Part shown: positions 7,101 through 7,953 of the stretch, one piece after another | How the letters are laid out: every line of letters begins with the position of its first letter | Numbering within the stretch: position 1 is the first letter of the stretch | From: Anaerolineae bacterium | GTDB taxonomy: Bacteria > Chloroflexota > Anaerolineae > E26-bin7 | Length of the DNA: 7,953 nucleotides | Assembly (NCBI GenBank): GCA_029933115.1 | Contig: JAOZOT010000153.1 | Coordinates: forward strand, 1 to 7,953 | Direction: 5' to 3' | The notes under the pieces: model-generated | The model's input: the letters and a program-made list of their open reading frames with translations, nothing else | Told to the model about the DNA's origin: nothing | Database searches by the model: none | Translations under genes and position numbers: made by a program

Positions 7101-7847
7101 CTGGCTGCCCTGGGTCGGCTGGCCCTGTTGCGGCGCGATCCGCTGGCTGCCGTTGAGCACCTGAGAGCTGCCTACCGGCGTCGCCGTGAACTGGGCGAAC
7201 CCGGCTATGCCGTGATAGACCTTTCCTACTTGGCGCTGGCCGAACTGGCCTTGGATGAGGAGAGGGCCTGGCAACACAGCCAGAAAGCTGTGGCCGAACT
7301 GGAGGCTGGCCTGACAGGCGTCGAGCACCCCTATCGGCTCTATTACAATCACTTCCGTGTTGCCGCAGCCACCCGCCATTGGGCGGCCGCCCGCACCGCC
7401 CTGGAAAAAGCAGCCTGCATTATGGCCGAGTGGGCGGGGCGCATTGACGATCCGGCCCTGCGGGAGAAATTCCGCACCGGCCACCGCGTCCGCCGGGCTA
7501 TCGCCGAGGCCATCGCCAATCAGCCCCCGCCAGGCCGCCTCCGCGTCCGCCTGGCCCGCGCCGACGCGCCCGCTCACCGCCGCCCCACTCCCGACGAGAC
7601 CGTCGTCGTCATCTGGACTATGGACGCCGGCGAGGAGGACGCCGCCCTGGCCAAGCGGGAGGGCAAGGTAGCCCTGCGCCGCCATCGCCTCCTGCGTCTC
7701 CTCGCCGAAGCAGAGGCAGCGGGCGCTGCGCCTACTGTCGCCGATTTGGCCGGCGCCCTGAACGTCTCTCCCCGCACCGTCCGCGCCGACCTGGCCGCCC
7801 TGCGCCGCCAGGGACACGCCGTCCGCACCCGTGGGCACCGCGCCTGA
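4161..7847 (+). CDS. SARP/AfsR-type regulator: winged helix-BTAD-AAA ATPase-TPR array-C-terminal HTH
   Basis: This 1228-residue cytosolic regulator has five parts. Residues 1-95 form an OmpR/SARP-type winged helix (LRLYAFGGLRI; later LLWPDLPEEKARRRLSDTLW). Residues about 97-240 are the BTAD helical domain (YGGPFLDGL at 130, ending near LYQML). The ATPase follows: VGRD at 269, Walker A GEAGIGKT (297-304, K303), Walker B-like YLWVLEDLQWAD (429-440, E434/D435 instead of the usual DD), and sensor-like LFLLTGR (460-466). A helical region with HEQVRQAVYHQLPLSRR precedes about ten TPR units (691-1090). The tail ends in a DeoR/HTH_11-like helix-turn-helix (about 1175-1228, PTVADLAGALNVSPRTVRAD). Such proteins bind DNA after ATP- and ligand-gated release by the TPR sensor; the ligand is unknown. 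ATG 4161 is chosen because the SARP fold begins right after it; an in-frame TTG at 4035 would add 42 unrelated residues and falls in the putative promoter. No SD is seen. The gene is divergent from Uma2. Confidence 0.93.
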   Translation: MLRLYAFGGLRIERDGHPLQLPTHKARDLLAYLVTFRDRSHPRPVLAGLLWPDLPEEKARRRLSDTLWRVRRVLGDYVAADEESLWFNTDLPYWLDVEEFEQKVDEYANKQADRALSTCLLELHKAVDLYGGPFLDGLYHDWGLLERERLRGLYLEALGHLLELHKQTGDYTAALEVAQRLVAAEPLHEAAHRELMRLYHLLGRDAEAIAQYHRCRQILQEELDVAPAPETEVLYQMLSRRASSPGAPDVHLPTPAHRPAPDLGEPPLVGRDAERAALLGHLEAAASGQGGIVLLEGEAGIGKTRLARELVAGARWRNVGAILVSADEAGTSSSYALLLAALRPILTPLRLRQLARLVDPIHLQAVAPLLPSVVQVLSDRSAERASTELDEVSRRSLPSLPELSPPQASERLRQALIALILGLARIAPYLWVLEDLQWADAETLSLLPLLLPHLTESRALFLLTGRSAELRAGSAVWNTLQALDRAGPFPRYTLTRLDTDAVGCLVRNLLGEDNPAMTEHLARESEGVPLYLVETLKVWRDEGYLLPTEQGIWRWRGDAPATLPSHLGEAVISHRLSCLSPAAQELLAAAAVIGTEVDFDLLSQVCTSPEVSPEQAASDPHLLAATDELLHLGLLVETEAGYRFSHEQVRQAVYHQLPLSRRHRLHRRVAQALEDLGHEQFELLAHHFAAADERQPAIHYLTRAAERARELFAHQTALACYDRLLNLLPHPEDRLIRYEVLRDRAEVLGWIGDREAQGRDLEEMLRLARALSDDALLANALHLRSEWHRIQGRYRPAEEDALAALGIYRQLGDERAQAALLAQLGWNVVYTVNYPRASAYFQEALSIYQTLGDLQGQIHCLIGLMSAAELDGDYSLSFSYSRRCMALAKATGDPHHIGRAFFSVGLKYYDLGEMEAAETHLRQALHLNEATGDRRRQAAIHFYLGEVAAERDDFETAQTHHEAALKMFREVQDASWEGDALAALGRLALLRRDPLAAVEHLRAAYRRRRELGEPGYAVIDLSYLALAELALDEERAWQHSQKAVAELEAGLTGVEHPYRLYYNHFRVAAATRHWAAARTALEKAACIMAEWAGRIDDPALREKFRTGHRVRRAIAEAIANQPPPGRLRVRLARADAPAHRRPTPDETVVVIWTMDAGEEDAALAKREGKVALRRHRLLRLLAEAEAAGAAPTVADLAGALNVSPRTVRADLAALRRQGHAVRTRGHRA
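6231..7430 (+). repeat. Coding array of ten 120-bp (40-residue) TPR units
   Basis: Inside the regulator, the turn motif 'x-G/S/E-D/E' recurs at exactly 40-residue steps: ADE 691, PED 731, LSD 771, LGD 811, LGD 851, TGD 891, TGD 931, VQD 971, LGE 1011, and a degenerate LTG at 1051. The matching DNA positions are 6231, 6351, 6471, 6591, 6711, 6831, 6951, 7071, 7191 and 7311. Each unit has the TPR pattern of paired amphipathic helices with Ala, Leu/Tyr and Gly at the packing positions, for example QAALLAQLGW followed by ASAYFQEALSIY. The DNA units have diverged and are not nucleotide repeats. The array probably forms the sensory superhelix. Confidence 0.85.
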
Positions 7848-7910
7848 AGTGTCTCTTTGCCTCCACCATCGCTCTCCGTTTCACTTTCTCCGCCGCTTTC
7901 CTTTCGACAC
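7848..7910 (+). terminator. Pyrimidine-rich tract after the regulator gene, possible Rho-dependent terminator
   Basis: Directly after the TGA stop, 63 bases contain by hand count 26 C, 23 T, 8 G and 6 A, and no obvious hairpin plus T-run. C-rich, G-poor, unstructured RNA is the kind of sequence Rho loads on. No intrinsic terminator was found here. This is compositional evidence only. Confidence 0.3.
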
Positions 7911-7912
7911 AT

Positions 7913-7932
7913 TTACGACACCCCTGTGGTAA
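7913..7932. promoter_or_regulatory. Inverted repeat TTACGACA-N4-TGTGGTAA near the right edge
   Basis: The 8-bp arms match at seven of eight positions around CCCC. The right arm ends in an extended -10-like TGGTAATAT (7927-7935). It could be an operator or hairpin in front of a gene beyond the window, but no properly spaced -35 is visible and no downstream gene can be seen. Confidence 0.25.
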
Positions 7933-7953
7933 TATCTGCACAAAACGTAATTA

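Noticed and set aside
7053..7838. Minus-strand open frame of 261 codons
   Set aside because: Antisense to the TPR and HTH coding region, with no recognisable motif and no SD.

Overview
The window reads as bacterial chromosomal DNA, GC-rich, with roughly 60% G+C by eye. The gene content points to a member of the Chloroflexota (Anaerolineae/Caldilineae-like). It has a giant SARP-AAA-TPR regulator, a Uma2-family protein of the type expanded in Chloroflexota and Cyanobacteria, and a SpoU-like RNA methyltransferase. This taxonomic guess is inference, because no rRNA or other marker gene is present.

Left part (1-3958, minus strand). Five genes run in the same direction. In transcription order they are a Uma2-family PD-(D/E)XK protein (3194-3958), phosphopentomutase deoB (1952-3133, possibly starting at 3154), a YihY/BrkB-family membrane protein (1039-1959), a DUF456 membrane protein (547-1035), and a TrmH/SpoU-family RNA methyltransferase (start 515) that leaves the window near its C-terminus. 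The deoB and yihY genes overlap by 8 bp, and yihY and the DUF456 gene are 3 bp apart. Both downstream genes have strong Shine-Dalgarno (SD) sequences inside the preceding gene, so this is a translationally coupled operon. The Uma2 gene has a near-consensus sigma-70 promoter (TTGACT-17-TATAAT) and lies close enough to deoB to feed the whole operon.

Middle (3959-4160). This 202-bp AT-rich divergent control region holds the Uma2 promoter, a weaker putative promoter for the rightward gene, and two dyads suggesting operators: one between the two promoters and one on the putative rightward -10. No RNA gene was seen in it.

Right part (4161-7847, plus strand). One 1228-residue regulator carries an N-terminal SARP winged helix plus BTAD, an AAA/STAND-like ATPase, about ten TPR units in an exact 40-residue register, and a second DNA-binding-like HTH at the extreme C-terminus. 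It is divergent from the Uma2/deoB group, so it may control itself and that group, but nothing in the sequence proves this. A pyrimidine-rich tract (possible Rho-dependent terminator) and an inverted repeat fill the last 106 bp.

No IS element, CRISPR array, tRNA or rRNA was found. The most distinctive item is the two-headed regulator with its perfectly phased TPR array and dyad-rich divergent promoter. I see no clear multi-gene system that is certainly new.
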